A stretch of DNA of 64,000 nucleotides. Origin: Multivorans sp965116445 (GTDB taxonomy: Bacteria; Acidobacteriota; Thermoanaerobaculia; Multivoradales; Multivoraceae). Location of the stretch: NCBI GenBank assembly GCA_965116445.1, contig OZ220688.1, positions 2,170,001 to 2,234,000 on the forward strand. The letters are read 5' to 3'. Under the pieces are notes generated by a model. That model saw only the letters and a list, made by a program, of their open reading frames with translations, ran no database searches and was not told the DNA's origin. The translations under genes were made by a program, and so were the position numbers. Shown here one piece after another: positions 36,634 to 52,671 of this stretch (its first letter is position 1; every line of letters starts with the position of its first letter).

Positions 36634-38394
36634 GTGACGCTTTCCGACAACGTGATTCGCCGGCGGTTGCGCCTGGGCGAAGACAGCCGTTGGGAGTTCA
36701 AGCAGGTCGAGTTCTCGGGCAACCGGCCCGTCGGCCCCGGCCGCGACGATCTCGCGGACGAGATGATCGCCTTCGCCAACGCGAACGGCGGCCGGCTTCT
36801 CTGCGGAGTTACCGACGAGGGGCGGCTGCAGGGGATGTCACCCGAAGAGATGAAGGCGCTCGACAGCCTGCTGGTCGAGACGAGCACGGACAGCATCGAA
36901 CCTGCCCTTCGCATCGACGTCCACCACCGGGAACTGGACGGCAACGCCTTCGTGCTCGTCGAGATCCCCCGGGGGGACTCCCTCCACGAACGCGCGGGAC
37001 GGAGTTTCGTCCGGGTCGGCGCCAGCAAGCGGCGAATGACGGGCGACGAGCGTTTGCGACTCGACCAACGACGCACACAGGCCCGCTACCTCTGGTTCGA
37101 CCGGCAGACGGTTCCCGGCACCGGCTTCCAGACCCTCAGCGAGCGCCTCTGGGGCCCTCTGCTGAGCGTTGCCGGCGCTGCCAACCCCATGCGGGGCCTC
37201 GCGAACATGCGGCTCCTGGCGCCCGACGAGGCGAACGTGATGCGCGCCACCGTCGCCGGAGTCCTCCTCTGCGCGGAGACGCCCCAGGAATGGCTGCCTC
37301 ACGCGGTCATGACCGCCACCCACTATCGGGGCAGGGGCCGCGCCACCGGACAGCTCGACACGCAGGAGATCGACGGTCCCCTTCAGGAGCAGCTCGCCGA
37401 CGGCATGAGGTTCGTCATCCGCAACATGCGCGTCGCTGCACGCAAGTCTCCGGCGCGCGAAGACCTGCCCCAGTACAGCGCCGCCGCGGTCTTCGAAGCC
37501 CTGGTCAACGCCCTGGCGCATCGCGATTACTCGATGTCCTCGCGACGCATCAGGCTGTCGATGTTCGCGGACCGACTGGAGATCGACTCGCCGGGTCAGC
37601 TCCCCAACGGCATGACGATCGAGAGCATGGAGGCGAATCAGGCCACTCGCAACGAAGTCATCGCCTCCGTCTTCGGGCGAACTCCCGTCGCCAACGTCCC
37701 CGGCTCGGATCACCGTGCTTTCCTGATGGAACGTCGCGGAGACGGCGTCGCCATCATCCGCAAGGAAACGCGGGAAACGTCGGGCGCCCAGCCGGAGTAC
37801 AGACTGATTGACGACGCCAACCTGCTCCTGAGCATTCCCGCGGCGAAGCTCGAACCAACCCCGGACAAGGCGACCGTTGCGGTGCACTCGAAAGGAGCGC
37901 CGCTGGCGGGAATCGACGTTCTGGCCCTCTATCCGAACAAGACCTGGAGACAGGGAAGAACGAACGAGGCCGGGGAGGCGACGTTCGACCTGCACAGCAC
38001 ACACCTGCCGATGACCGTCTACGCCGCCGCGCGCGAGTTCGCCGCCGGCCTGGAGCGAGACTGGATCCCGCGGCAGGGCGGACTCGTCCTGTCGCTCGAC
38101 CCGCTTCCCGGAGGCGGATCGTCGATCTTCCCCGAGGCCGTCGGGCATCTGCCCGACTTCACCGGTCGGCTGAATCCCATACGAGACACGTCAGACCGGA
38201 CGTATCTCTATGCAGACAACATCGCCGTCGAACAGGGGCGACAACAGCCAGTGAGCTTTCGCCTGGGCAAGGCCCTTCGCCTCACGGACGCCTACGGCGC
38301 CGAGCTATCGGTCACCTTCGTCGACATCGTGGGCCGCTCGGCGTTGGTGGAGTACGGGCCGGTCGAAGCTACACCGCCGGCAGCAGGCGGCTGA
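36634..38394 (+). CDS. AlbA_2/Schlafen-type domain protein with a C-terminal beta-rich extension
   Basis: A 586-residue protein. The N-terminal AlbA_2 domain is recognisable by GEDSRWEFKQVEF and DEMIAFANANGGRLLCGVTDEG. The middle holds a GHKL-like ATP-binding segment typical of this family (AAVFEALVNALAHRDYSMSSRRIRLSMF, RLEIDSPGQLPNGM). After about residue 405, a region reading ATVAVHSKGAPLAGIDVLALYP...GRTNEAGEATFDL looks like a carboxypeptidase-regulatory-type beta domain, which I do not expect in this family. Its function may be regulatory or defence-related; no partner gene is clear. It ends 26 bp inside the convergent helicase gene. Confidence 0.75.
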   Translation: MTLSDNVIRRRLRLGEDSRWEFKQVEFSGNRPVGPGRDDLADEMIAFANANGGRLLCGVTDEGRLQGMSPEEMKALDSLLVETSTDSIEPALRIDVHHRELDGNAFVLVEIPRGDSLHERAGRSFVRVGASKRRMTGDERLRLDQRRTQARYLWFDRQTVPGTGFQTLSERLWGPLLSVAGAANPMRGLANMRLLAPDEANVMRATVAGVLLCAETPQEWLPHAVMTATHYRGRGRATGQLDTQEIDGPLQEQLADGMRFVIRNMRVAARKSPAREDLPQYSAAAVFEALVNALAHRDYSMSSRRIRLSMFADRLEIDSPGQLPNGMTIESMEANQATRNEVIASVFGRTPVANVPGSDHRAFLMERRGDGVAIIRKETRETSGAQPEYRLIDDANLLLSIPAAKLEPTPDKATVAVHSKGAPLAGIDVLALYPNKTWRQGRTNEAGEATFDLHSTHLPMTVYAAAREFAAGLERDWIPRQGGLVLSLDPLPGGGSSIFPEAVGHLPDFTGRLNPIRDTSDRTYLYADNIAVEQGRQQPVSFRLGKALRLTDAYGAELSVTFVDIVGRSALVEYGPVEATPPAAGG

Positions 38395-41300
38395 CGCGGT
38401 AGCCGTCGGGAGCCTTCTCGAAGCCGCAGGCGTCGAGGGTCGGAGCCCAGCGCGATTCGGCGGCAGGGCGGCCGTCGATTCGCAGGAGGCGGATCGACCG
38501 GCGCTTGCGAAGACCGGCAAGGTCCCGCAGCACGGACCAGACTTCCTTCGGATCCGGATCGCCGCCCAGCGCGGCAAAGGTCCAGACGCCCTGGCCGCCG
38601 GCTTCGAGATACAGGCACGGCGTGCCGGCGCGCAGCACGAGCCAGGCGCGGGGAATGCGCCGGGGACCGGAACGGCCCGACTCAACTTCGCTCCCGAGTT
38701 GGGGCCACGGCAACACCGCGCCCCAGGGATTGGCCGGATCGACCGCGGCCAGGACCTCGATCGGCGCGCGCCTCCCCGGCGTCCGTCGGGCCCGGCGCAG
38801 GCGCTCGACCGCGACCGGCAGCGCGAACTGGCGGCCGGCCAGACCGTGAACGAAGTAGCCGCGCCGCAGACGGCCGACCTCCTCCATCTCGCGCAGAACC
38901 GGGTAGAGCGCCTCGAACCCGCCGGGCACGTTCTCGGCACGGGCGGTCTCCGCCGCGACGACGCCGTAGCGGTCGAGCAGCAGGGTGGCCGTCGCGTGAG
39001 CCCACTCCGTGTCGCTCGCCGCGGCGTCCGGCGCCGCGAAACCGGCGACCAGGGACCAGCGGCCGCCGGCCAGGGTCGCGCCGCGGCTGCGCCGGAGGCC
39101 GGCGGGTGGCCGGCCCCGGCCCGGTCGACGAGGCCAGCCTCGCGGAAGTCCCCGAGGCTGAGGTCTGGCGGAAGGCGTCCTGCGGCGCTTGCCCAGCGAC
39201 TCGAGCGGCAGAAACGTGTCGTTCGTGATGCGGCCCGCCCACACGAGGTCCCAGATCGCCGCTTCGACCTCCGTTTCGCCCCAGTCGCCGGCGCCGACCA
39301 CGCCGCGAACGAGGTCGAAGGTGAAGCAGGCGCCGCGGGTCTCGAGCCGCTGCAGGATCGCCCGGTGCAGACCGCCAGTCCACTTTGCCTCCGGTCCGTC
39401 CGGCTTGCCCCCATCTCCGGTGGCCGCGGCCTCGGAGGCCTTCTCTGCCAGGCCGCGGGCCAGGACCCCGAAGCGATCGCGTCCGTAGACGGCCACCCGG
39501 CCGTCCCGCGGTCCGAGCCGCGCGCGGCCCACCCACAGCAACTCGCCCGCCGTCGCCAGCCGGTCCAACATCTCGACCCGAAAGCCAGGAATCCGGGCCG
39601 GCAGGATGTGGTCGACGAGAGTCCGCCAGGAAAGCGGCAGGCCTTCGAGCTGAGAGACCGTTTCCTCGAGCCGTCCGAGCGTCCGGTCCGAAACCGCGGA
39701 AGCCGCCGGCGCGGCCCGGGCACGGCTGCGCTGCGCCGGCCGGCTGGCCGACGCGGACCCCTGATCAACGCCCTGCCACCGCCCGAGAAAGCGCGCCAGC
39801 GCCGCCCCGTCGACCGGCTCTGCCTCCCGGCGCAGCTTGGCCAGGGTGCGGCGCTTGATCTGCCGCAGCACCTCCCGGTCGCACCATTCGAACCCGTCGC
39901 CGCCCGACCGGAATTCACCGCGAACGAGTGAACCGGCATCCTCGAGAGCCTCGAGCAGGGGTTCGACCGCTCCCTGCGGCAAGCCGAAGCGCTCCGCGGC
40001 GTCGCCGCTCACGAACGGTCCCCGGCTGCGCGCGAAGCGCCCGACCAGCGCTTTGAGCGGCTCGGGCCGGGCCGCCAGCAGATCGTCCGGCAGGCCCTCG
40101 GGCAAGTCTGCGTCGAGGCCGTCGCGGTAGAGCGCCGCATCCTCGACCGCCACCCAGAACCGCCGACCAGCGCCGTCGGCGGGCGCGGAGGCGGGCGAGA
40201 CGTCCGCGTTTCGAGGGAGGGCGACCTCGACCGCGCGTTTCTGGCGTTCCAGTTCGGACAGCCAGTCGTCCGAGTCGCCCGGCGCGCGCGCGCCGGCTTC
40301 AGCCCGCGTCAGCCCGCCGGTGCGCCGAAGCAGGTCGTAGAGATCGTCCTCGTGCCGCGGACCCCGGCCCGTCGCCAGCCCCTGCAGTTCCTCGCCTACG
40401 GCCTGGATCACCTCCTCGTCCAGCAGCTCCTTCAGACTGGATGTGCCGAGCAGCTCGCGCAGCAGTTCGCGGTCCAGCGTCAGCGCCTGCGCGCGGCGCT
40501 CCGCCGCCGGCGCGTCGTCGTCGTAGAGGAAGCGCTCTTCGTAGGCGAAGACCAGGGAGCGGGCGAACGGCGACGGCCCCGGAGTCTCCACGTCGTCCAC
40601 GCGGATCGCGCCGTCCTCGATCTTCCTCATCAGGTCCACGAGGCCGGACAGGTCGAAGAGATCGCTCATGCACTCGCGGTAGGTCTCGAGCAACACCGGG
40701 AAGTCCGGGTAGCGGCGCGCCACGGAGAGCAGGTTCTTCGAGCGCTGCCGCTGCTGCCAGAGCGGTGTCCGCTTGCCCGGCCGGTTACGCGGCAAGAGCA
40801 GGGCGCGGGCCGCGTTCTCCCGAAAGCGGCTGGCGAACATCGGCGTCGACGCGACCTGGTCCGTGACCAGATCCTCGACCTCGTCCGGATCGAGCAGGAA
40901 CGTCCGCGCCGGCGGCAGGCTGTCCACGTCGGCAAACCGGAGGGCAATGCCATCGTCCGTCCAGTGGGTCTGGACCTGGACGCCGCCGCGTTCGCTGATG
41001 CGGCGCTCCAGGGCCATCGCCCAGGGGGCGTGGATGCGGGAGCCGAAGGGGGTCAGGATGCACACCCTCCAGTCGCCAATCTCGTCCCGGAACCGCTCGA
41101 TCGTCAAGGCACGGTCAGTGGGCAAGGCGCCCGTCTGGTCCCGCTGCTCGTCGACGTAGGCGAAGAGGTTCGCCGCGGCGTAGCGATCGAGCGGCGCCTC
41201 CTCGGCCAGGAAGCGCCGGGCGTCGTCCGGGGCGCGGCGGCCGAGTTCGCTCAGGAACGCACCGATGGCCTCGCCGAGTTCCACCGGCCGCCCTGGGCCG

Positions 41301-43135
41301 TCGCCGTGCCAGAAGGGCATGCGGCCCGGTTCGCCGGGCGCCGGCCGGACGATCACGCGGTCACGGGTGATCTCGGTCACCCGCCAGGCGGCGGCGCCCA
41401 GGAGGAACGTGTCGCCCGCCCGGGACTCGTAGACCATCTCCTCGTCGAGTTCGCCCAGCCGCGGACCGTCCGGGCCGAGATGGACGGTGAACAGCCCGCG
41501 GTCGGGAATCGTGCCGGCGTTCATCCGTACGAGCAGGGCGGCGCCGCGGCGCGCGGTCAGCACGCCCCGACCATGATCCCAGGAGAGTCGCGGGCGCAGG
41601 TCGGCGAACTCCTCCGAGGGATAGCGGCCGACGAGCATGTGGAGCACCGTGGTCAGCACGCCGCGGGTCAGGCCGCGGTAAGGCCGCGCGCGCCGGGCCA
41701 CGGTCAGCAGGTCCTCGACCGTCCGCTCCCGGTCGCAGCACATCGCGACGATCTGCTGCGCCAGCACGTCGAGCGGATTCTCCGGCAGCCGCATGGACTC
41801 GATCGCACCGCGCTGCATCTGGATCGCCGTGACCGTGCACTCCAGCAGATCGCCCCGGAACTTGGGGAACATCAGGCCGCGGCTGCGCTCGCCGACCGCG
41901 TGGCCGGCACGGCCGATGCGCTGCAGACCGCGGACGGCGGAACCGGGCGCCTCGACCAGGAGGACCAGGTCGACGCTGCCCATGTCGATCCCGAGCTCCA
42001 GCGAGCTCGTGGCGACGATGCAGCGCAGGCGCCCGGCCTTGAGGGACTCCTCGATCTCCCGCCGCTGCTCGTGGGAAACGCTGCCGTGGTGAGCCCGGAC
42101 CAGCGGCCCGGCGTCCTCCGTGTTCTCCGCGGAGTCGTCCGCGTCACCGTCGACGCCGACCGCCAGGTCGTTCAACCGCCGGGCGAGCCGCTCGCAGAGG
42201 GAACGGCTGTTGACGAAGACGATCGTCGACCTGTGGTTCCTGACCGCCTCCAGGATGCGCGGGTAGACCGAGGGCCAGAGGCCAGCCGTTTCCGACCCTG
42301 GCGGCGGCTCCTCACCGTGACCGAGTGCCTCCGCCGCGGGCGGCGCCTCCATGTCCGCCACCGGCACGACGACCTCGATCTCGATGTGCGGCGGCTCGGA
42401 CGCGTCCACGACCTCTACCGGCCGGTCGCCGCCGAGGAACTCCGCCGCCAGCGTCATCGGCCGCACGGTCGCCGAGAGGCCGATCCGCTGCGGCGACCGG
42501 TCACCCGTCAGTTCGGCCAGACGCTCCAGCGACAGGGCGAGATGAGCGCCGCGTTTGGTCGCCGCCATTACGTGGACCTCGTCGACGATCACGGTCTCCA
42601 CCGTGCGCAGGTTCGCCGCCGCCCGCGACCCCAAGATGAGAAACAGTGACTCGGGAGTCGTGACGAGGATCTCGCCCGGTCGGCGGAGTTGACGGCGACG
42701 CTCGTGAGGTGTCGTGTCGCCGGTCCGCACGTCGACGGTGACCGGCCGCACCGGCCGCCCGAGCTTCCGGGCCGCCTTCCGGACCCCGGCGAGGGGCGCC
42801 TGGAGATTGCGCTCGATGTCGTAGACCAGCGCCTTCAGCGGCGAGACGTAGAGCACGCGAACACCCGACGCAGCAGCCCGATCTTCGCCGTCCTCATCCG
42901 TCGCGCCGTCCGATCCCACGTCGGTGTCCCCGTCTCCATCGCGACTGCCGGCGTCGAAGCTCAGCCGGTCGATCGCCCAGAGGAACGCCGCGAGCGTCTT
43001 GCCGCTCCCGGTCGGCGCGACCAGCAGAGCGTTCCTGCCCCGGGTGAGCACGGGCCAGCCCAGTTCCTGCACCCGCGTCGGGGCCGGAAACGCGTCGTCG
43101 AACCACCGGCGCACCGGCTGGGAGAACGAGTCCAT
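38369..43135 (-). CDS. lhr: Lhr-type large DEAD/DEAH helicase
   Basis: A 1588-residue superfamily 2 helicase of the Lhr family. Visible motifs: APTGSGKTLAAFLWAIDRL (Walker A), VIVDEVHVMAATKRGAHLALSLERL (DEVH), GLSATVRP, ATSSLELGIDMGSVDLV and QRIGRAGHAVGERSRG (motifs V-VI). A very long C-terminal region carries the winged-helix and Lhr-C domains typical of full-length Lhr. It likely unwinds RNA:DNA hybrids and acts in DNA repair. I chose the ATG at 43135 (MDSFSQPVRRWF). It overlaps the end of the convergent AlbA_2 gene. Confidence 0.93.
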   Translation of the reverse strand: MDSFSQPVRRWFDDAFPAPTRVQELGWPVLTRGRNALLVAPTGSGKTLAAFLWAIDRLSFDAGSRDGDGDTDVGSDGATDEDGEDRAAASGVRVLYVSPLKALVYDIERNLQAPLAGVRKAARKLGRPVRPVTVDVRTGDTTPHERRRQLRRPGEILVTTPESLFLILGSRAAANLRTVETVIVDEVHVMAATKRGAHLALSLERLAELTGDRSPQRIGLSATVRPMTLAAEFLGGDRPVEVVDASEPPHIEIEVVVPVADMEAPPAAEALGHGEEPPPGSETAGLWPSVYPRILEAVRNHRSTIVFVNSRSLCERLARRLNDLAVGVDGDADDSAENTEDAGPLVRAHHGSVSHEQRREIEESLKAGRLRCIVATSSLELGIDMGSVDLVLLVEAPGSAVRGLQRIGRAGHAVGERSRGLMFPKFRGDLLECTVTAIQMQRGAIESMRLPENPLDVLAQQIVAMCCDRERTVEDLLTVARRARPYRGLTRGVLTTVLHMLVGRYPSEEFADLRPRLSWDHGRGVLTARRGAALLVRMNAGTIPDRGLFTVHLGPDGPRLGELDEEMVYESRAGDTFLLGAAAWRVTEITRDRVIVRPAPGEPGRMPFWHGDGPGRPVELGEAIGAFLSELGRRAPDDARRFLAEEAPLDRYAAANLFAYVDEQRDQTGALPTDRALTIERFRDEIGDWRVCILTPFGSRIHAPWAMALERRISERGGVQVQTHWTDDGIALRFADVDSLPPARTFLLDPDEVEDLVTDQVASTPMFASRFRENAARALLLPRNRPGKRTPLWQQRQRSKNLLSVARRYPDFPVLLETYRECMSDLFDLSGLVDLMRKIEDGAIRVDDVETPGPSPFARSLVFAYEERFLYDDDAPAAERRAQALTLDRELLRELLGTSSLKELLDEEVIQAVGEELQGLATGRGPRHEDDLYDLLRRTGGLTRAEAGARAPGDSDDWLSELERQKRAVEVALPRNADVSPASAPADGAGRRFWVAVEDAALYRDGLDADLPEGLPDDLLAARPEPLKALVGRFARSRGPFVSGDAAERFGLPQGAVEPLLEALEDAGSLVRGEFRSGGDGFEWCDREVLRQIKRRTLAKLRREAEPVDGAALARFLGRWQGVDQGSASASRPAQRSRARAAPAASAVSDRTLGRLEETVSQLEGLPLSWRTLVDHILPARIPGFRVEMLDRLATAGELLWVGRARLGPRDGRVAVYGRDRFGVLARGLAEKASEAAATGDGGKPDGPEAKWTGGLHRAILQRLETRGACFTFDLVRGVVGAGDWGETEVEAAIWDLVWAGRITNDTFLPLESLGKRRRTPSARPQPRGLPRGWPRRPGRGRPPAGLRRSRGATLAGGRWSLVAGFAAPDAAASDTEWAHATATLLLDRYGVVAAETARAENVPGGFEALYPVLREMEEVGRLRRGYFVHGLAGRQFALPVAVERLRRARRTPGRRAPIEVLAAVDPANPWGAVLPWPQLGSEVESGRSGPRRIPRAWLVLRAGTPCLYLEAGGQGVWTFAALGGDPDPKEVWSVLRDLAGLRKRRSIRLLRIDGRPAAESRWAPTLDACGFEKAPDGYRVSRLLPAV

Positions 43136-43242
43136 GGGGCATCCTACGCACGCATCCGGGGTGTGGATCCTCCCAGCCCCCTCCGCTGTTACTCTCGACG
43201 GCCTCTCAAGGCAAACCAGCAACGTCGACGATCGAGATCGGA

Positions 43243-43548
43243 TTGGCCCACCACGACCACAGGACGCCCGGCGGCAAGCGGTACTGGCTCGACAGCAAGC
43301 GAAACGTCGCCAAGGTCTTCTACGCGCTGATCGCCATCGACGTTCTGTGGCTGGCGGCCGACTTCTTCTACAAGAAGAAGGCGGAGTTCGAGGCCTTCGG
43401 AGGCTGGGCGGACGGAGGGATCGGGTTCTACCCCGTTTACGGCTTCGTCGGCGCCTTCCTGCTCGTGCTGGCGGCCAAGCAGATGCGTCGGGTCCTGATG
43501 CGGCCCGAGGACTACTACGACCGCGAAGAGCGGCCCGGGAGTTCCTGA
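43243..43548 (+). CDS. Small two-helix membrane protein upstream of the antiporter subunit
   Basis: A 101-residue protein with two predicted membrane helices (VFYALIAIDVLWLAADFFY and FYPVYGFVGAFLLVLAAKQM) and a conserved-looking C-terminus RPEDYYDREERPG. The TTG at 43243 is the only start in frame near the N-terminus; no strong ribosome site is seen. Similar small proteins precede MnhD/NuoM-like genes in other genomes (from memory). It likely forms a complex with the next gene's product, which starts 7 bp downstream. Confidence 0.7.
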   Translation: MAHHDHRTPGGKRYWLDSKRNVAKVFYALIAIDVLWLAADFFYKKKAEFEAFGGWADGGIGFYPVYGFVGAFLLVLAAKQMRRVLMRPEDYYDREERPGSS

Positions 43549-43555
43549 GTCCCCG

Positions 43556-45313
43556 ATGCTCGAGTTCCTGCTGTCACCGCCCCTGCTCCTGATGCTCGGC
43601 AGCGTCGCGCTCGCCGCGGCGCCGCGTTCCGTGCTGCCGCGGAGCGTGCTGAGGGCGCTCCTGCTCGCCCTGCCGGCCTACTCGCTGTGGCGGTTCTGGG
43701 GCCTCGACCTCGGCAACTACCTCCAGTTCGACCTCTTCGGGCAGACCCTGACCCTGATGCGGATCGACGGCCTCTCCCGGATCTTCGTCGTCATCTTCCA
43801 CCTCGCGGCGCTGATCGGCAGCATCTACTCCTTTTACGTCAAGGACAACTTCCAGCCGCTCGTGGGCCTGTTCTACGCCGGCTCGGCTCTTGGCGTCGTC
43901 CTGGCCGGCGACCTCTGGACGCTGTTCCTGTTCTGGGAGGTGGCGGCGGTGTCGTCGGCGCTGCTGGTCTGGGTCCGCCGGGACGGCCGGGCTCTGGCCG
44001 CCGGCCTGCGCTACCTCGGCATGCAGATGGTCTCGGGTGTCCTCCTGCTGGCTGGCATCGTCCTGCTGCGCCACGAACTCGGCGCCGCGCCCGGCTGGGC
44101 CGAGTTCCGCAATTTCACCGGTCTCCTCGAGGACGGAGGGCTCGGCTTCTCCAACCTGGCGCCGACCCTGATCCTGCTCGCTTTCGGACTCAAGGCGGCC
44201 TTCCCGCTGCTCCACAGTTGGCTGATCGACGCCTACCCCGAGTCGACGCCGGCGGGAGCCGTGTTCCTGTCGGCCTTCACGACCAAGTTCGCCATCTACG
44301 CCTTGGCGCGCGCCTTTCCCGGCCAGTCCGAACTGATCTGGATCGGCGGGCTGATGACCGCCTTCCCGATCTTCTTCGCGGTGATCGAGAACGATCTGCG
44401 CCGCGTACTCGCCTACAGCATGACGAACCAGCTCGGCTTCATGGTCGTCGGCATCGGCATCGGCACGGAGCTGGCGATCAACGGCGCCGTCGCCCACGCG
44501 TTCGCCGACATCCTGTTCAAGGGGCTGCTGTTCATGGCGATGGGCGCCGTGCTCTACCGGGTCGGCCACGTCAACGGATCGGACCTGGGCGGCCTCTACA
44601 AGTCGATGCCGATCACGACCGGGCTCTGCATCATCGGCGCCGCCTCGATCTCGGCCTTCCCGCTGTTCTCGGCCTTCGCCACGAAGTCGCTGATCATGAG
44701 CGCGGCCGCCCACGAGCACTACTTCTGGCTGTGGCTCATTCTGCTGTTCGCCTCCGCCGGCGTCTTCCACCACGCGGGGATCAAGATCCCCTTCTTCGCC
44801 TTCTTCCACCACGATTCCGGCATCCGCTGCAAGGAGGCGCCGCGGTCGATGATCGTCGCGATGGTGCTGGCCGCCGCGGCAAGCATGACGATCGGCCTGT
44901 TCCCGAACCTGCTCTATGGGCTCCTTCCCTATCCAGTCGACTACGTGCCGTACACGAAGACCCACGTCATCACCCAGAGCCAGCTCCTGTTCTTCTCGGC
45001 CCTGGCCTTCGCGACGCTCATGCGCACCGGCCTCTACCCACCCGAACTGCGCTCGGTGAACCTGGACGCCGACTGGTTCTACCGGCGGGTCGGCTTCCGC
45101 ATCTGGGACGGCCTGGCCACGGCTTTCGTCGCCCTCCACCGGGCCGGCTACGCCGTGACCGGGCGCCTCGCCGCGACCGCCCTCGCCCTCGCCCAGCGTC
45201 ATCTGGGCCCGCAGGGCCTGCTCGGCCGCTCCTGGCTCACCGCCTCGATGGCGCTTTGGGTGGCGGTGCTGCTCGCTGCGTACCTGGCGGTCTTCTACTG
45301 GCGACTGGGGTGA
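43556..45313 (+). CDS. MnhD/NuoM-like proton-conducting antiporter subunit
   Basis: A 585-residue membrane protein of the complex I NuoL/M/N and Mrp antiporter family. LFLFWEVAAVSSALLVW carries the TM5 Glu; LKAAFPLLHSWLIDAYPESTPAGAVFLSAFTTKFAIYAL carries the TM7-8 Lys and the HxWLxxAyp motif. About fourteen hydrophobic helices, then an amphipathic C-terminal extension. No other Mrp or Nuo genes are adjacent; only the small 2-TM protein is. It is probably a stand-alone cation/proton antiporter or ion-coupled module of unknown partner. Confidence 0.85.
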   Translation: MLEFLLSPPLLLMLGSVALAAAPRSVLPRSVLRALLLALPAYSLWRFWGLDLGNYLQFDLFGQTLTLMRIDGLSRIFVVIFHLAALIGSIYSFYVKDNFQPLVGLFYAGSALGVVLAGDLWTLFLFWEVAAVSSALLVWVRRDGRALAAGLRYLGMQMVSGVLLLAGIVLLRHELGAAPGWAEFRNFTGLLEDGGLGFSNLAPTLILLAFGLKAAFPLLHSWLIDAYPESTPAGAVFLSAFTTKFAIYALARAFPGQSELIWIGGLMTAFPIFFAVIENDLRRVLAYSMTNQLGFMVVGIGIGTELAINGAVAHAFADILFKGLLFMAMGAVLYRVGHVNGSDLGGLYKSMPITTGLCIIGAASISAFPLFSAFATKSLIMSAAAHEHYFWLWLILLFASAGVFHHAGIKIPFFAFFHHDSGIRCKEAPRSMIVAMVLAAAASMTIGLFPNLLYGLLPYPVDYVPYTKTHVITQSQLLFFSALAFATLMRTGLYPPELRSVNLDADWFYRRVGFRIWDGLATAFVALHRAGYAVTGRLAATALALAQRHLGPQGLLGRSWLTASMALWVAVLLAAYLAVFYWRLG

Positions 45314-45322
45314 GCGCACCAA

Positions 45323-45373
45323 ACTGGGTGCGCCGGCCTCCTGGCCGGCATCCGGCGCGAAGCGTCGGCTTCT
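45323..45373 (+). repeat. Dispersed hairpin repeat, copy 4 (compensatory stem change)
   Basis: ACTGGGTGC head, hairpin 1 GCCGGCC-TCCT-GGCCGGC (45332-45349) and hairpin 2 CCGGCGC-GAA-GCGTCGG with one G-T pair (45352-45368). Relative to copy 2 the pair next to the loop is swapped G-C to C-G, so base pairing is kept. It follows the antiporter gene and could act as a 3' end structure. Confidence 0.78.
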
Positions 45374-45419
45374 GAACCTTCTGCTGCGCCCTAACATCAG
45401 CATCCCTAATGCTCGACGG

Positions 45420-45449
45420 TTGCTCCATGAGACGGGCCTAATGTAAGAT
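45420..45449 (+). promoter_or_regulatory. Possible sigma-70 promoter before the lysR-gltBD operon
   Basis: TTGCTC, an 18-bp spacer, then TAAGAT, about 12 bp before the LysR-family ATG at 45462. The match is only moderate and the 5' leader would be very short. Confidence 0.3.
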
Positions 45450-45461
45450 TCCGCCCTTACG

Positions 45462-46375
45462 ATGCAAGGGCTCAGGATCTTCTGCGACGTCGCCGACCTG
45501 CGCAGCTTCAGCCGGGCTGCCGAGCTTCACGGCATCACTCAATCGGCGGTCAGTCAGCGCATTCAGAACCTCGAAGAGCTCTTCGGCACCAGGCTGCTCG
45601 ACCGCTCGAAGCGCCCGTTCGTGCTGACGCCGGCCGGCGAACTCGTGTCCAGCGAAGGCCGCCAACTCGTGGAGCGCTACGACGCCCTGGCGCGAAGCGT
45701 CGCGCGTCTCGCCCCCGAGCGTGGCGGGGCCGTCCGCGTCCACGCGATCTACTCCGCGGGGATCGCGCTGCTGAACCAGTTGCGAACCGAGTTCCAGAAC
45801 CGACGCCCCGAGCTGGATGTCCAGATCGAGTACGAGCCGCCCGCCGCGGTCGCCGAATCGGCGCGTACGGGACGGTGCGACTTCGGCATCGTCTCCTACC
45901 CCGAGCAGTGGCCGGGCCTGCAGTCGCGGCCACTGCGCGAAGAGCCGATGTGCCTCGCCTGCGGGGTGCACCACGAACTGGCGGGCGAGAGCCAAGTCCG
46001 GGCAGCCGACCTCGACGGCCGGGAGCTGATCCATTTCACCCACGAACTCCCCGCGGCACGTCACATCCGGAGCTACCTGACAGGCAACGGAGCCGAGCCG
46101 GTGTTCGCTCAACGTCTGGACAACATCGACACGTTCAAGAGCATGTTGCAGGCGACGGACTACGCGGCGATCCTGCCGTGGCGGACGTTCCTCGCCGAGG
46201 TCCAGGCCGGCCTCCTCGCCGCGGTGCCGCTCGAGCCTTCGCTCCACCGACCGATGGGGATCGTCTACGCCCGCCGCAGGCTGCGGCCGGCGGCGCAGGA
46301 CTTCGCCACGTTCCTGGTCGAGAACGCCGGGCCGATGGCCGACGACGAGCAGAGTGCGCAGCAGGGAGAAGCCGC

Positions 46376-46379
<4 letters not shown>
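45462..46379 (+). CDS. LysR-family transcriptional regulator
   Basis: A 305-residue LTTR. The N-terminal winged HTH (FCDVADLRSFSRAAELHGITQSAVSQRIQNLEELFGTRLLDRS) and the periplasmic-binding-like effector domain (VRVHAIYSAGIALLNQLRTEFQNRRPELDVQIEY) are normal. Unusually for an LTTR, it is co-directional with its likely target and its stop overlaps the gltB start (ATGA), so it is part of the operon. It probably controls glutamate synthase. The effector is unknown. Confidence 0.9.
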
Positions 46380-50959
<4,580 letters not shown>

Positions 50960-51014
50960 GGCCGCCGGCTGTAGGCGAAACGGAACACCGCAAGCGAGGA
51001 GGGCACGCGGGTTC

Positions 51015-52529
<1,515 letters not shown>

Positions 52530-52671
52530 GGCGGTTCGACTGATCCTGCGAGTCGCGTCTCGCCCACATCCGGCTGCCTTCACGGCGACTTCAAGCCGCT
52601 CGTGGGAAGTGCACGCGGAATTCGCGGTAGCGCCCCGGCAATTCAACTCCTTGGACTATCCCCGCCATCCT

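Noticed and set aside
43574..45403. Open frame of 609 codons antisense to the antiporter gene
   Set aside because: The product is an extremely charged E/R/Q/H-rich chain, the typical antisense shadow of a membrane-protein gene. The plus-strand gene has all family motifs.
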